Source of the DNA: a virus
Strand: one strand, 5' to 3'
Length of the DNA stretch: 23,263 nucleotides
Virus record (IMG/VR): IMGVR_UViG_3300032282_003939
Location: 1-23,263 of that record
Shown here piece by piece: positions 23,005-23,263 of the stretch. Below the pieces are notes generated by a model that saw nothing but the letters and a program-made list of their open reading frames with translations, made no database searches and was not told where the DNA came from. Both the position numbers and the translations under genes were made by a program. How positions within the stretch are numbered: position 1 is the stretch's first letter; every line of letters starts with the position of its first letter.

Positions 23005-23263
23005 GTGGCTTATACCCAACAATCGTCACTTGGCGTAGACCAGGCGGCATATGACCGGATGGCGTACTTCGCCCTTCGTTCAGAACTCTTGTTCGATCAG
23101 GCAGCTGACGTACAAGCAAGCAACCAGACCATGCCAGGTTCTTCGGTGATCTTCACGATCTTCTCGGAACTTGCAGTTGCAACCACCCCACTTACTGAGA
23201 CCAGCGATGTTGATCCAGTAGCAATGGGCGACAGCAACGTAACCGTAAGCCTCACGGAATACG
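23005..23263 (+). CDS. Major capsid protein, N-terminal part (N4-gp56-like family)
   Basis: The gene runs off the window; 86 codons are visible. GTG 23005 follows AAGGA at 22994-22998 with 6-nt spacing. The product begins MAYTQQSSLG and continues with ALRSELLFDQAADVQASNQT, then MPGSSVIFTIFSELAVATTP, LTETSDVDPVAM and VTVSLTEY. The order of a helical LRxELLFDQ segment, MPGSSV(I)FT strand and T(E/D)xxDVxPVA segment is what I recall from the N4-gp56-type capsid proteins, HK97-fold proteins common in actinophages. It would form the head shell together with the preceding scaffold. A 10-nt palindrome CCCAGCTGGG at 22960-22969 sits between the two genes. Confidence 0.82.
   Translation, partial: MAYTQQSSLGVDQAAYDRMAYFALRSELLFDQAADVQASNQTMPGSSVIFTIFSELAVATTPLTETSDVDPVAMGDSNVTVSLTEY

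Noticed and set aside
1-23263. CRISPR arrays, insertion sequences or integration genes
   Set aside because: No regularly spaced repeats, transposase, integrase or recognisable attachment site was seen.

Overview
This window looks like part of the genome of a tailed double-stranded DNA bacteriophage, or a prophage of that type, probably infecting an actinobacterium. The evidence is a complete packaging and head-assembly block (terminase, portal, several very large virion-type proteins, scaffold, start of the major capsid protein), with every gene on the + strand and neighbouring genes overlapping by 1 or 4 nt. The actinobacterial assignment is an inference. It rests on TAnnnT-type -10 boxes placed directly before start codons that lack a Shine-Dalgarno (SD) sequence (leaderless genes), and on recalled resemblance of the terminase, capsid and large virion proteins to actinophage proteins. 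Base composition looks moderate by eye, as in freshwater actinobacteria rather than soil Streptomyces; no count was made.

Left block (1-4862). A rho-independent terminator closes whatever lies upstream. Three short transcription units follow: 182-3531, 3708-4494 and 4611-4862. Each has a leader carrying a 13-nt asymmetric motif (TCGGGTGTCGGG plus C or T, two copies in the first leader), a hairpin, a strong SD and an ATG. The first unit encodes an unknown 157-aa protein, a MoxR-like AAA+ ATPase, a von Willebrand A (VWA) protein with an intact MIDAS motif, an unknown 238-aa protein and a 22-aa membrane micropeptide. MoxR and VWA proteins normally act as a chaperone pair. The other two units encode small proteins of unknown function.

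Control region (4863-5307, 445 nt, no gene). It holds a 17-bp hairpin with a GCAA loop, a tandem ATATATCAC repeat, a terminator pointing leftward, a 7-bp dyad and the promoter of the terminase gene.

Structural block (5308-23263). Order: large terminase with an N-terminal helix-turn-helix, a 1583-aa protein, portal, a 118-aa proline-rich protein, a 1700-aa protein, three proteins of 330-365 aa, scaffold, and the N-terminus of a major capsid protein that resembles the N4-gp56 family. The terminase and the 1583-aa gene appear leaderless. A second promoter, with an operator-like dyad, lies before the scaffold gene and probably raises scaffold and capsid expression above that of the upstream chain. 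It shares a 13-nt stretch with the promoter of the 1583-aa gene. The large proteins between terminase and capsid are probably capsid-internal, ejection or core proteins, but none shows an enzymatic motif I recognise.

The items most worth following up are the repeated leader motif, the phage MoxR/VWA operon with its micropeptide, the leaderless late promoters with the shared extended -10, and the chain of giant virion proteins.
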